From RGIG250 sp964540025 (GTDB lineage: Bacteria; Bacillota; Negativicutes; Selenomonadales; Selenomonadaceae), in the NCBI GenBank assembly GCA_964540025.1, contig CAZIKQ010000011.1:1-45376 (forward strand): a DNA stretch of 45,376 bases, given 5' to 3'. Of this stretch, positions 17,304 through 27,100 are shown piece after piece. Position 1 is the stretch's first letter; every line of letters begins with the position of its first letter. A program made the translations under genes and the position numbers. The notes beneath the pieces were generated by a model that saw nothing but the letters and a program-made list of their open reading frames with translations, did no database searches and was not told the origin of the DNA.

Positions 17304-18059
17304 ATGCAGATACGGGAGTTATTGGAGGCCGTCCGCTCGGGAGATATGCCCGTGGCGGAAGCGGAAGCTATTCTCCGGCGGCCACCGGTGGCAGATATTG
17401 GCTGTGCCAGGCTGGATCTGAACAGGGCTGTCCGGGCCGGTTACCCTGAGGTGGTGTTTTGTCAGGGAAAGGCTGACGAGCATTTGGTAAAGATATTTCA
17501 AACCCTCTATGGGGCCAACGGCGAGGTGCTGGGGACAAGGGCTGCGGAGGAGCAGTACAAAAAGGTGAGGGAGGCAATGCCCGCCGTTAAGGTGGAGTAC
17601 GATAAGCTGTCGCGGATCCTGAAAATTGAGAAGCAGGACAAGAAAAAAAGAGGACTGATAGTGGTTTGTACCGCCGGGACGGCCGATATTCCCGTGGCGG
17701 AGGAGGCCGCTCAGACGGCAGAGTTTTTCGGCAACCGGGTAGAGAGAGTTTTTGATGCGGGAGTCACCGGGATACACCGCCTGCTGAATAAGGCTGAGCT
17801 GTTGCAAAAGGCAAATTGCGTCATCGCCATAGCGGGCATGGAGGGGGCGCTGGCCAGCGTCATCGGGGGACTGGTGGACAAGCCGGTCATCGCGGTGCCT
17901 ACGTCGGTAGGCTATGGGGCAAGCTTTCATGGTCTGTCCGCCATGCTGACGATGATAAATTCCTGCGCCAACAGCGTGGCGGTAGTAAATATTGATAACG
18001 GGTACGGCGCCGGATTTATCGCCGGACAGATAAACCGGCTGGGGGTAAAACATGAGTGA
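17304..18059 (+). CDS. larB: LarB, nicotinic acid adenine dinucleotide carboxylase/hydrolase
   Basis: 251 residues from ATG 17304 (GGGGGAG upstream; the in-frame GTG at 17298 is too close to it). The C-terminal half is PurE/AIR-carboxylase-like, with VVCTAGTADIPVAEEAA, DAGVTGIHRLL, IAIAGMEGALASVIGGL and VPTSVGYGASFHGL. LarB carboxylates the pyridinium ring of NaAD and hydrolyses it, the first step of the nickel-pincer nucleotide (NPN) cofactor. It overlaps larC by 8 bp (ATGAGTGA), which indicates coupled translation. Confidence 0.96.
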   Translation: MQIRELLEAVRSGDMPVAEAEAILRRPPVADIGCARLDLNRAVRAGYPEVVFCQGKADEHLVKIFQTLYGANGEVLGTRAAEEQYKKVREAMPAVKVEYDKLSRILKIEKQDKKKRGLIVVCTAGTADIPVAEEAAQTAEFFGNRVERVFDAGVTGIHRLLNKAELLQKANCVIAIAGMEGALASVIGGLVDKPVIAVPTSVGYGASFHGLSAMLTMINSCANSVAVVNIDNGYGAGFIAGQINRLGVKHE

Positions 18060-19404
18060 CAGAAATCTTTATCTTGAATGTGAGACGGGAATAAGCGGCG
18101 ATATGATGGTGGCTGCTCTCCTTGACCTGGGTGCAGACCGTCAGGTGCTGGAGAAGGTTTTGGCCGGAATTCCGGCTGAAGGTTTTTCGATTAACATCTC
18201 CCGGGTAAAAAAGGCGGGCCTCGATCTTTGCGACTTCAATGTTATTCTTGACAGGGACCATGAAAATCACGACCATGACATGGCGTACCTTTATGGAGAC
18301 CATGGTCACCATAAAGAAGGACACGACCACGGCCATTGCCATGAACACAGCTACGATCATGAGCATGAACACAGCGACAGCCATCAGCATGGTCACGACC
18401 ACGAGCCCCATGAACAACATCATCCTCATGCTCACCGGGGCCTGCCGGAAATAATTGAGATTCTTGACAAAACACCCATGACGGAAGGAGCCAGGGGCCT
18501 GGCAAAGAAGATTTTTGATATTATTGCTGACGCGGAAGCAAAGGCTCATGGCGTTCCCCGGGAAGAGGTCCACTTCCATGAGGTGGGAGCCGTTGATTCC
18601 ATCGTGGACATCACGGCGGTGGCCGTTTGCCTTGACAATCTTGGTTATCCTGACAGGCTGGGCTGCATTGTGCGGGAATTGTGCGAAGGCACCGGTTCTA
18701 TCCGCTGTCAGCATGGGATACTGCCTGTACCTGTACCGGCGGTGGCAAATATTGCGGCAGCGTCAGGACTGAAGCTGCGTATCACGGACATAAGGGGAGA
18801 GCTGGTGACGCCTACCGGGGCGGCTGTTGCGGCCGCTATTAAGACCGGCGACCGGCTGCCGGGCGCGTTCCGCGTTGAAAAGGTGGGGCTCGGGGCAGGG
18901 AAGCGGGCCTATGAGCGGCCTTCTTTCCTGCGGGCGATGATCATCGACAGTGATGAGGCTGATGACGGATACCTTCACGATGAAGTGACAGTGCTTGAAA
19001 CAAATATTGATGACACGACTGGAGAAGCGATGGGTTATACCCTCGAAAAGCTGCTGCTGGCCGGAGCAAAGGATGCCTTTTTTCAGCCGATCTACATGAA
19101 GAAGAACCGTCCGGCTTTCCTGCTGCAGGTAATCTGTGACAGGGAAAAGCAGAGTGCAATGGAGGATATTATTTTCCGGGAGACGACGACCATCGGCATT
19201 CGCCGTCGCCGGCTGGAAAGAACGCTTCTCGCCAGAAAGGTCATTACCGTTATAACAGAGCTGGGAGAGGCACGGCTCAAAGAAGTAAGGGGAAAGAATT
19301 TTTGCCGGCGGATGCCCGAATACGACAGCGTGGCAGAGCTGGCGAAAAAATCAGGGCGTCCCTTCGGAGAGGTATATGAAATTGTCAGAAGCGCGGGGAA
19401 TTAA
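18052..19404 (+). CDS. larC: LarC, nickel insertase for the NPN cofactor, with a His-rich insert
   Basis: 450 residues. It starts with YLECETGISGDMMVAALLDLG, and later has EVHFHEVGAVDSIVDI, GELVTPTGAA and ETNIDDTTGE, all LarC landmarks. LarC puts nickel into the dithio pincer nucleotide using CTP. Residues 70-128 hold 23 histidines in 59 positions, mixed with Asp, Glu and Gly, a probable nickel store or delivery segment. In Lactobacillus plantarum the protein is made by a programmed frameshift between larC1 and larC2. Here both parts are in one uninterrupted frame. It overlaps larE by 29 bp. Confidence 0.96.
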   Translation: MSDRNLYLECETGISGDMMVAALLDLGADRQVLEKVLAGIPAEGFSINISRVKKAGLDLCDFNVILDRDHENHDHDMAYLYGDHGHHKEGHDHGHCHEHSYDHEHEHSDSHQHGHDHEPHEQHHPHAHRGLPEIIEILDKTPMTEGARGLAKKIFDIIADAEAKAHGVPREEVHFHEVGAVDSIVDITAVAVCLDNLGYPDRLGCIVRELCEGTGSIRCQHGILPVPVPAVANIAAASGLKLRITDIRGELVTPTGAAVAAAIKTGDRLPGAFRVEKVGLGAGKRAYERPSFLRAMIIDSDEADDGYLHDEVTVLETNIDDTTGEAMGYTLEKLLLAGAKDAFFQPIYMKKNRPAFLLQVICDREKQSAMEDIIFRETTTIGIRRRRLERTLLARKVITVITELGEARLKEVRGKNFCRRMPEYDSVAELAKKSGRPFGEVYEIVRSAGN

Positions 19405-20224
19405 AGAGCTGTTTACGGCCTATGCGGAAGGGCATGACAATATTGCCGTGGCCTATTCCGGCGGAGTGGATTCCTCCCTGGTTCTTCGGCTGGCCCTGGA
19501 GGCAGCGGCAGGTAATCCGGTGAGGGTCTATGCCGTCACGGCCCGCACACTGCTCCATCCTCGGGAAGAGTGGCAGGAAGCCGGGGAGACGGCGAAAAAG
19601 CTGGGAGCGGTTCACCGGCTGATCGATGTGGATGAGCTGCGGGAGGCAGGGATCGAAGATAATCCCGTGAACCGTTGTTACCTGTGTAAGAAGACGATGT
19701 TTTCAAAGATTAAGGCCAGCATCCTGTCGGAGGTACCGCTCTCAGAGAGAACGCTGTTTCTTGACGGAACAAATGCCGATGACCTGAAGGAATATCGCCC
19801 CGGTCTGAAGGCATTGGCCGAGCTGGGAATAGTCAGTCCTCTGGCGGTGGCGGGACTTACAAAGCCGGAGGTTCGGCAGATGGCAGGGGAATACGGTCTG
19901 GCCTCTGCCCAAAAGCCGTCGGCAGCCTGCCTTATCACGAGACTTCCCTATGGGCAGAAAGTGGACTACGGTACGCTCCAGCGGATAGATGATGGGGAAA
20001 AGTACATCCGAAGTCTGGGGTTCCGCAACGTCCGCCTCCGGTGTCATGGGAATATTGCCCGCCTTGAGGTGGACGGGGAGGACCTGCCGGAATTAGCCAG
20101 GCCGGAGAACCGGAAGGCCGTTATAAAATATCTTAAAGGATTGGGGTTTGGCTACATAACTTTGGATTTGGAGGGCTTCCGTTCTGGAAGCATGGACGTA
20201 TGCTTAAAGGGTAAGGTAAAATAA
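19376..20224 (+). CDS. larE: LarE, sulfur insertase for the NPN cofactor (three-cysteine type)
   Basis: 282 residues, ATG 19376 inside the end of larC. The N-terminal PP-loop ATP pyrophosphatase motif is SGGVDSS (28-34). Cysteines lie at Cys101 and Cys104 (NRCYLCKK) and Cys185 (SAACLITRL). In L. plantarum LarE one cysteine is sacrificed as the sulfur source. Homologues with three conserved cysteines hold a [4Fe-4S] cluster and can act catalytically. The pattern here fits the second type (inference). No larA, the racemase apoprotein, is in the window, so the cofactor must serve a protein encoded elsewhere. Confidence 0.95.
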   Translation: MKLSEARGIKELFTAYAEGHDNIAVAYSGGVDSSLVLRLALEAAAGNPVRVYAVTARTLLHPREEWQEAGETAKKLGAVHRLIDVDELREAGIEDNPVNRCYLCKKTMFSKIKASILSEVPLSERTLFLDGTNADDLKEYRPGLKALAELGIVSPLAVAGLTKPEVRQMAGEYGLASAQKPSAACLITRLPYGQKVDYGTLQRIDDGEKYIRSLGFRNVRLRCHGNIARLEVDGEDLPELARPENRKAVIKYLKGLGFGYITLDLEGFRSGSMDVCLKGKVK

Positions 20225-20244
20225 AAATAAAAATGGAAAATTTG

Positions 20245-20273
20245 TTGACAGGCTATTTTTATGATGATATGAT
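20245..20273 (+). promoter_or_regulatory. Strong predicted sigma-A promoter for rpoBC
   Basis: TTGACA (20245-20250), 17 bp, TATGAT (20268-20273): a perfect -35 and near-consensus -10 at ideal spacing. The start site would be near 20279-20281, leaving a leader of about 145 nt before rpoB. Two terminator-like hairpins lie within that leader. Confidence 0.75.
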
Positions 20274-20299
20274 TTACAATTGCATAAAGTAGCGGTATT

Positions 20300-20339
20300 G
20301 TGCATTTTGGGTGGAGATAATCTACCCTTGCACTTTTTT
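20300..20339 (+). terminator. Intrinsic terminator or attenuator in the rpoB leader (first)
   Basis: GTGCA (20300-20304) pairs with TGCAC (20329-20333), enclosing GGGTGGA / TCTACCC (20309-20315 / 20321-20327, one G-U pair, loop GATAA). Six T follow (20334-20339). The 7-nt strand TTGTGCA (20298-20304) can pair instead with TGCATAA (20281-20287, one G-U pair). That would break the base of the terminator, so the two structures exclude each other. It lies only about 20 nt after the predicted start site. Confidence 0.75.
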
Positions 20340-20361
20340 ATATAGACGGCGGAAAGAAATT

Positions 20362-20389
20362 GGAAAAAGTCCTCTTTTTTCCGTTTTTT
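20362..20389 (+). terminator. Second intrinsic terminator in the rpoB leader
   Basis: GGAAAAAG (20362-20369), loop TCCT, CTTTTTTCC (20374-20382, one extra T) and then G and six T (20384-20389). The stem is AT-rich and weaker than the first one. The last T bases begin the next small palindrome. Confidence 0.6.
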
Positions 20390-20401
20390 AGTGTCACTAA
20401 A
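20387..20401. promoter_or_regulatory. 15-bp palindrome just before the rpoB ribosome site
   Basis: TTTAGTG, T, CACTAAA is a perfect 7+1+7 dyad that ends about 10 bp before the rpoB Shine-Dalgarno (GAGGGGTGAAGG). It may be a protein operator or a small RNA hairpin affecting initiation. No regulator can be named. Confidence 0.4.
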
Positions 20402-20423
20402 TTTGGCTGAGGGGTGAAGGTCT

Positions 20424-23400
20424 TTGTTTAATCCTGTGCCGGTTGGTAAGAGAACCAGGTATAGCTATGCCAAGATTAAAGAAGTCATGGAGATGCCGAA
20501 TCTGCTCGACATCCAGAAGAATTCCTACAAGTGGTTCCTTGAGGAAGGTCTGGCAGAAATTTTCCGGGATATTTCTCCTATTTCCGACTTCACTGGCAAC
20601 TATGAGCTTTCTTTCGGGTCCTTCCGTTTGGGTGAGCCGAAATATGAGCTGGATGAATGTAAGGAACGAGATGTCACCATGGCAGCTCCGCTGCGGGTGA
20701 ATGTGAGACTTGTCAATAAGCAAAAAGCAGACGAAATCATCGAAAATGAAGTGTTCATGGGTGATTTCCCCATTATGACCGACACCGGGACCTTTATCAT
20801 AAACGGTGCGGAGCGGGTAATCGTGAGCCAGTTGGTTCGCTCCCCCGGCGCTTACTATGAGGAAGAGATAGATGCTTCCGGCAAGAAACTCTACAGGGCT
20901 ACGGTCATTCCGAACCGTGGCGCCTGGATTGAGCTGGAGACCGATGTCAGCGATATGATCAATGTCCGCATTGACCGTACCCGCCGTCTGCCAGTGTCTA
21001 TTTTCCTCAGAGCTTTGGGCTTTGCCAAAAATGAGGACATTGCCGCTCTCTTTGATGAGGAGCCGCGCATCATGTCCATTTTGGAGCGGGATAACACCTC
21101 TTCAAGAGAGGAAGCCCTCATTGAGATTTACCGCCGCCTCCGTCCCGGTGAGCCGCCGACTGTCGATAACTCTGAGCAGCTTTTGCGCTCGCTGTTCTTC
21201 GATCCGAAGCGCTATGACCTGGCTACAGTAGGCCGGTATAAGATCACGAAAAAGCTGGGCTGGCGCCGCCGGATTATCGGTCATGTTCTGGCGGCTCCCA
21301 TCGTTGACCGGGAGACCGGCGAGATAGTCCTGCCGGCTGATACCCTGATCGAACGCAGCATGGTTGATGCTATTCCCGTTGATCGGGAGGATGCGCTCTT
21401 CGGCGCTGAGGAACCTGTCGTAGTATATGTAAAGGCTGTTCCCGGCGACGACTCTTCCCGCATGAAGATGATTTGTTCCCGTACCCTTGATTACTATAAA
21501 CGCACTATCACCCATGAGGATATCATTGCCGCTATCAGCTATCTGCTGAACCTGATGAATGGTGTAGGCAGGACTGACGATATCGATCATTTGGGCAACC
21601 GCCGGGTTCGCTCGGTAGGCGAGCTCCTGCAAAACCAGTACAGGATCGGCCTTTCTCGGGTGGAACGGGTAGTTCGTGAGCGGATGTCCACTTCCGATTC
21701 CGAAAACCTTAATCCTTCAAGCCTTATCAATATTCGTCCCATTGTGGCAGCCGTTAAGGAATTCTTTGGTTCCTCCCAGCTGTCCCAGTTTATGGATCAG
21801 CACAACCCCCTGTCTGAGCTTACTCACAAGCGCCGCCTGTCCGCCCTTGGACCGGGTGGACTTTCCCGTGAGCGGGCAGGCTTTGAAGTGCGAGACGTTC
21901 ACAATTCCCATTATGGACGTATGTGCCCCATCGAGACGCCGGAAGGGCCCAACATCGGTCTTATCGGTTCTCTCTCCAACTATGCGAAGGTTAACCGCTT
22001 TGGCTTCATGGAAACGCCTTATCGCCGGGTAGATAAGGAAACCGGCGTCGTTACTGAGGAGGTCAGATACCTGACTGCCGATGAGGAAGAAGATATCGTA
22101 ATCGCCCAGGCAAACGAACCGCTGGACGAGAAGGGAAACTTCGTCAATGCCCGTGTCACTGCCCGCTATCATCAGGATACCATGCTGGTAGCGAGGGAGC
22201 GGGTAGACTATATGGACGTATCGCCTAAGCAGGTGGTTTCCATTGCAACGGCAATGATTCCGTTTCTGGAGAACGATGATGCAAACCGCGCCCTCATGGG
22301 TGCAAATATGCAGCGTCAGGCCGTACCCCTTCTCCGTACCCAGGCGCCGCTGGTTGGCACCGGTATGGAGTACAAGGCCGCCTGCGACTCTGGCGTTATG
22401 GTTTTGGCGAAGCATGATGGCGAAGTCATCTATGTTACAGCAGATACGATCAAGGTCCGAACTGACAATGGAGATATCGATAGCTACAAGCTCCAGAAAT
22501 TCCTGCGTTCCAACCAGGGAACCTGCATAAATCAGATACCTATCGTATACAAGGGTGATCGGGTATCGGCCGGACAGCCCATTGCTGATGGCCCGGCAAC
22601 TGATCACGGCGAACTGGCGCTGGGCTACAACATCATCGTTGCCTATATGCCTTGGGAGGGCTACAACTATGAGGACGCCGTCCTTCTGAATGAAAACCTT
22701 GTAAAGCGCGACCTGTACACATCCATTCACATTGAAGAATACGAGTGCGATGCCCGTGATACAAAGCTTGGCCCTGAGGAAATTACCCGTGAGATCCCCA
22801 ATGTTTCGGAGGAAGCGCTGAAGGATTTGAACAGCGAGGGAATTATTCGCGTTGGCGCCGAGGTTCGTCCCGGCGATATTTTGGTCGGTAAGGTCACTCC
22901 CAAAGGAGAAACCGAGCTTACCAATGAGGAACAGCTCCTCCGGGCGATCTTTGGCGAGAAGGCCCGTGAGGTCCGTGATACCTCCCTTAGAGTGCCTCAC
23001 GGCGAAGCCGGAAAGATTGTCGATGTTAAGATTTTCTCCCGAGAAAACAATGACGAGCTTCCGCCGGGAGTAAACCGGCTCGTCCGGGTTTACATCGCCC
23101 AGAAGCGTAAGATTTCCGTAGGCGATAAGATGTCCGGCCGCCACGGGAACAAGGGTGTCGTTTCCCGCATTATGCGTCAGGAGGATATGCCCTTTTTGCC
23201 GGACGGTACGCCGGTAGATATCGTGCTTAATCCGTTGGGCGTTCCGAGCCGTATGAATATCGGACAGATTCTGGAGACTCATCTCGGTATGGCCGTTCGT
23301 GAGCTGGGCATCCAGATCAAAAGCGGCAATCCTGAAGTTGAGCAGCGTCTCCGGGATGCAGGCTATGATTTTGACAAGAACGGGATGCCGGTTCCAGATG

Positions 23401-24155
23401 TTGCCGGTATCCACGTTGCTACTCCGGTGTTTGACGGAGCCGGCGAGGATGAGGTCTTCGGCACGATTAAGGCGGCCAACTTGCCTGAAGACGGCAAGAC
23501 CATCCTTTATGACGGCCGCACCGGGGAACGATTCAAGAACCGGGTAACCGTCGGCTGTGTTTATATGCTGAAGCTGCATCACCTCGTCGATGATAAGATT
23601 CATGCCCGCTCCACCGGTCCGTATTCCCTCGTTACCCAGCAGCCGCTGGGTGGTAAGGCCCAGTTCGGCGGTCAGCGCTTCGGTGAGATGGAGGTTTGGG
23701 CCCTTGAAGCTTATGGCGCCGCCCATACCCTTCAGGAAATTCTCACCGTTAAGTCCGACGATGTTGTGGGCCGCGTCAAGACCTATGAGTCCATCGTCAA
23801 GGGCGAGAACATTCCCGAGCCTGGCGTCCCTGAGTCCTTTAAGGTTCTCATCAAGGAGCTTCAGTCCATCGGTCTTGATATTAAGGTCCTTTCCGAAGAT
23901 GCCAAGGAAATTGAGATCCGTGATGAGGAAGACGAGGATACGGTCAATACTGCCGATGACCTTGGTCTGGATGTCCGCGGCGTAGCCCCGGAGGCGGCTG
24001 CTCCGGCAGAAGAGGACGAGACCCGCGATAACGGCGATCTTGACGGTGACGACCTGATTGCGCAGTTCAGCTCCCTTGATGAGATGGCTGAGGCTGAAGA
24101 ACGCAGTTCGGATGATACCTTTGATTCCTCTGATGACGGTCTTTATGATGAATAA
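20424..24155 (+). CDS. rpoB: RNA polymerase beta subunit
   Basis: 1243 residues from TTG 20424, preceded by GGGGTGAAGG. The rifampicin-pocket segment SQLSQFMDQHNPLSELTHKR followed by RLSALGPGG is intact and has the usual drug-sensitive residues (Asp, His and Ser at the classic 516, 526 and 531 positions in E. coli numbering). PIETPEGPNIGLIG and the C-terminal KMSGRHGNKGVVS block are present. The last 70 residues form an acidic tail rich in Asp and Glu (ending DSSDDGLYDE), a lineage extension. Unusually for Firmicutes, the gene is not preceded by rplJ-rplL but by larE and its own promoter-attenuator leader. rpoC follows after 18 bp. Confidence 0.99.
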   Translation: MFNPVPVGKRTRYSYAKIKEVMEMPNLLDIQKNSYKWFLEEGLAEIFRDISPISDFTGNYELSFGSFRLGEPKYELDECKERDVTMAAPLRVNVRLVNKQKADEIIENEVFMGDFPIMTDTGTFIINGAERVIVSQLVRSPGAYYEEEIDASGKKLYRATVIPNRGAWIELETDVSDMINVRIDRTRRLPVSIFLRALGFAKNEDIAALFDEEPRIMSILERDNTSSREEALIEIYRRLRPGEPPTVDNSEQLLRSLFFDPKRYDLATVGRYKITKKLGWRRRIIGHVLAAPIVDRETGEIVLPADTLIERSMVDAIPVDREDALFGAEEPVVVYVKAVPGDDSSRMKMICSRTLDYYKRTITHEDIIAAISYLLNLMNGVGRTDDIDHLGNRRVRSVGELLQNQYRIGLSRVERVVRERMSTSDSENLNPSSLINIRPIVAAVKEFFGSSQLSQFMDQHNPLSELTHKRRLSALGPGGLSRERAGFEVRDVHNSHYGRMCPIETPEGPNIGLIGSLSNYAKVNRFGFMETPYRRVDKETGVVTEEVRYLTADEEEDIVIAQANEPLDEKGNFVNARVTARYHQDTMLVARERVDYMDVSPKQVVSIATAMIPFLENDDANRALMGANMQRQAVPLLRTQAPLVGTGMEYKAACDSGVMVLAKHDGEVIYVTADTIKVRTDNGDIDSYKLQKFLRSNQGTCINQIPIVYKGDRVSAGQPIADGPATDHGELALGYNIIVAYMPWEGYNYEDAVLLNENLVKRDLYTSIHIEEYECDARDTKLGPEEITREIPNVSEEALKDLNSEGIIRVGAEVRPGDILVGKVTPKGETELTNEEQLLRAIFGEKAREVRDTSLRVPHGEAGKIVDVKIFSRENNDELPPGVNRLVRVYIAQKRKISVGDKMSGRHGNKGVVSRIMRQEDMPFLPDGTPVDIVLNPLGVPSRMNIGQILETHLGMAVRELGIQIKSGNPEVEQRLRDAGYDFDKNGMPVPDVAGIHVATPVFDGAGEDEVFGTIKAANLPEDGKTILYDGRTGERFKNRVTVGCVYMLKLHHLVDDKIHARSTGPYSLVTQQPLGGKAQFGGQRFGEMEVWALEAYGAAHTLQEILTVKSDDVVGRVKTYESIVKGENIPEPGVPESFKVLIKELQSIGLDIKVLSEDAKEIEIRDEEDEDTVNTADDLGLDVRGVAPEAAAPAEEDETRDNGDLDGDDLIAQFSSLDEMAEAEERSSDDTFDSSDDGLYDE

Positions 24156-24173
24156 GAAGGGAGTGCTGGTCCC

Positions 24174-27100
24174 TTGTTGGATGTAAATAATTTTGATAGT
24201 ATGCGCATTGCGCTGGCCTCGCCGGAGAAGATTCGCGAGTGGTCCCATGGGGAGGTTAAAAAGCCGGAAACCATCAATTACCGCACATTGAAGCCTGAGC
24301 GGGACGGCCTTTTCTGCGAGCGCATTTTCGGGCCTACCCGCGACTGGGAGTGCCATTGCGGAAAGTACAAGCGCATCCGCTATAAGGGCGTAATCTGCGA
24401 CCGCTGCGGCGTTGAGGTCACCAAAGCAAAGGTTCGCCGCGAGCGGATGGGTCACATAGAGCTGGCAGCTCCTGTTTCCCATATTTGGTATTTCAAAGGC
24501 ATTCCCAGCCGCATGGGTCTTATTCTTGACATCTCTCCCCGGTCCCTTGAAAAGGTTCTTTATTTTGCCTCCTATATAGTTCTTGATCCCGGCACATCTC
24601 CCCTGACAAAGTGTCAGCTGCTGACCGAGAATGAGTATCACGAGGCCCGCCAGAAGTACGGGGCGGATTTCCGTGTAGGAATGGGCGCGGAGGCTATCAA
24701 GGAGCTCCTGATGGAGCTGGACCTTGATGTAATGAGCAAGGAGCTCCGCCAGGAGCTGACCGGGTCCAGCGGACAGAAGCGCATCAGAGCTATCCGCCGT
24801 CTGGAGGTTGTAGAGGCTTTCCGAAAGTCCGGCAATAAACCCCACTGGATGATTCTTGATGTGGTCCCGGTAATTCCCCCGGAGCTTCGCCCGATGGTTC
24901 AGCTGGATGGCGGCCGGTTCGCTACCAGTGACCTGAACGATCTCTATCGCAGGGTTATCAATCGCAATAACCGTCTCAAGCGGCTTTTGGAGCTTGGGGC
25001 CCCTGATATTATCGTCCGCAATGAGAAGCGAATGCTCCAGGAAGCAGTTGACGCCCTCATTGATAACGGACGCCGGGGCCGTCCGGTTGCCGGTCCCGGC
25101 AACCGTCCCCTCAAGTCCCTGTCCGATATGCTGAAGGGTAAGCAGGGCCGTTTCCGTCAAAACCTTCTCGGCAAGCGCGTCGACTATTCCGGCCGTTCCG
25201 TTATCGTCGTAGGTCCTGAACTGAAGCTTCATCAGTGCGGTCTTCCGAAGGAAATGGCCCTTGAGCTGTTTAAGCCCTTCGTCATGAAAACCCTCTGCAA
25301 GAGCGGAGCCGCAGGCAATATTAAGACGGCAAAGCGCATGGTCGAGCGCATGAAGCCGGAAGTTTGGGATTGCCTTGAAGAGGTAATCAAGGAGCATCCG
25401 GTTCTTTTGAATCGCGCCCCGACGCTCCACCGCCTGGGCATTCAAGCATTCGAGCCGGTTCTCACCGAAGGCCGTGCCCTGAAACTTCATCCGCTGGCTT
25501 GTACCGCGTACAACGCTGACTTCGATGGTGACCAGATGGCCATCCATCTGCCCCTGTCTGCCGAGGCGCAGGCTGAAGCCCGTATCCTCATGCTGGCGGC
25601 AAATCATATCCTTGCCCCGAAGGATGGTCATCCGATCATCGTTCCCACTCAGGATATGGTATTGGGTTCCTACTACCTCACTATTCTCCGTCCCGGAGCG
25701 AAGGGCGAGGGCCGGGTGGTAACAGGCATTCAGGAGGCTTTGCTCGCCTACCATCAGGGTGAGCTTGACCTTCAGGCTGAGATCCGTACCCGTATCGAAG
25801 GCTACGGCATGGTCCGCACTTCTCTCGGCCGGATGATTTTCAATGAGATCCTTCCTCCGGAGATTCGTTATTTCGAGAAGGATAAGGAGACCGGCGAGTG
25901 GATCCTCGGTATCCGTATGGGCAAGAAGCAGCTTGGTCAGCTGGTGGCAAAATGCTTCGAGAGGTTTGGGGCTTCCAAGACCGCTGTCGTTATCGACCAG
26001 GTAAAGAACCTGGGTTATCACTACGCCTGCATTGCCGGGATGACCGTCGCTATTTCCGACGTTATCGTGCCGCCGAATAAGAAAGATATCATCAAGGAGA
26101 CCGAGAAAAAGGTCGGCGAGATTGAGCGGCTGTTCAACCGAGGTCTCATAACCGATGATGAGCGCTATACCAAGACCTGCGCTCTCTGGAGCGAGGCAAC
26201 TGATCGGGTCGGCGCCGCGATGATGGAGCACATGGATCCTTTTAACCCCATCTTCATGATGGCCAACTCCGGCGCCCGCGGTAATGAAAAGCAGATGCGT
26301 CAGCTGGCCGGTATGCGCGGCCTCATGGCTGACCCATCCGGTAAAACCATCGAAGTGCCGATCACGGCAAACTTCCGGGAAGGACTTACTGTATCCGATT
26401 ACTTCATTTCCTCTCACGGCGCCCGCAAGGGCCTCGCCGATACGGCGCTTCGCACAGCGGACTCCGGTTACCTGACTCGCCGCCTGGTAGACGTTGCCCA
26501 GGATGTTATCGTCCGGGAAGAGGATTGCGATATCAGCACCATCAATCTCATCCGTGTCCGGGCCCGATTGGCTGAGTCCACCCCGGATGCCTTGGAGCAT
26601 CTCTATGATCTTCTGCTGGATCGGGTCATGGGAGCAGATGCCGTTGCCATTGACCAGGAAACTGGCGAAAAGGTTGTCATTATCCCCAAGGATACCGTAA
26701 TTGCCGAACCTGATTTTGAGGCATTGGCGGAAAATGATGTCCGGGAAATCGTCATTCGAGGGACCCTCGCCTTTAGTGAGGCGGTTATCGGCAATGCAAT
26801 GGTTTCGGAAACGGTTATCCTCGGCACGCCTGACGAGAAAGAGCGTGAAGCGGCCAAAAAGACGGTCATCAAGGAAATGGCAGGCAAGAAAATCACTTCT
26901 CCGGTTGTGGACTCCGACGGAGGGACCGTTTTGGAAGCCGGTACTGTCCTTGATGAGGAGAACATCCTCAAGGTGCTGGAAAGCGATGCCCGTGAACTGA
27001 AATTCCGCAACAATAATGTCCGGGGAATTGAGGTTCAGGTCATTACTGACGGAGTGGGCGTTGTAGAACCGCTGAAGGATCGGATAGTTGGCCGTGTACT

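Noticed and set aside
18256..18437. Tandem DNA repeat in larC
   Set aside because: The CAT/CAC-rich DNA simply encodes the His-rich protein segment; the units are irregular and the frame is intact.
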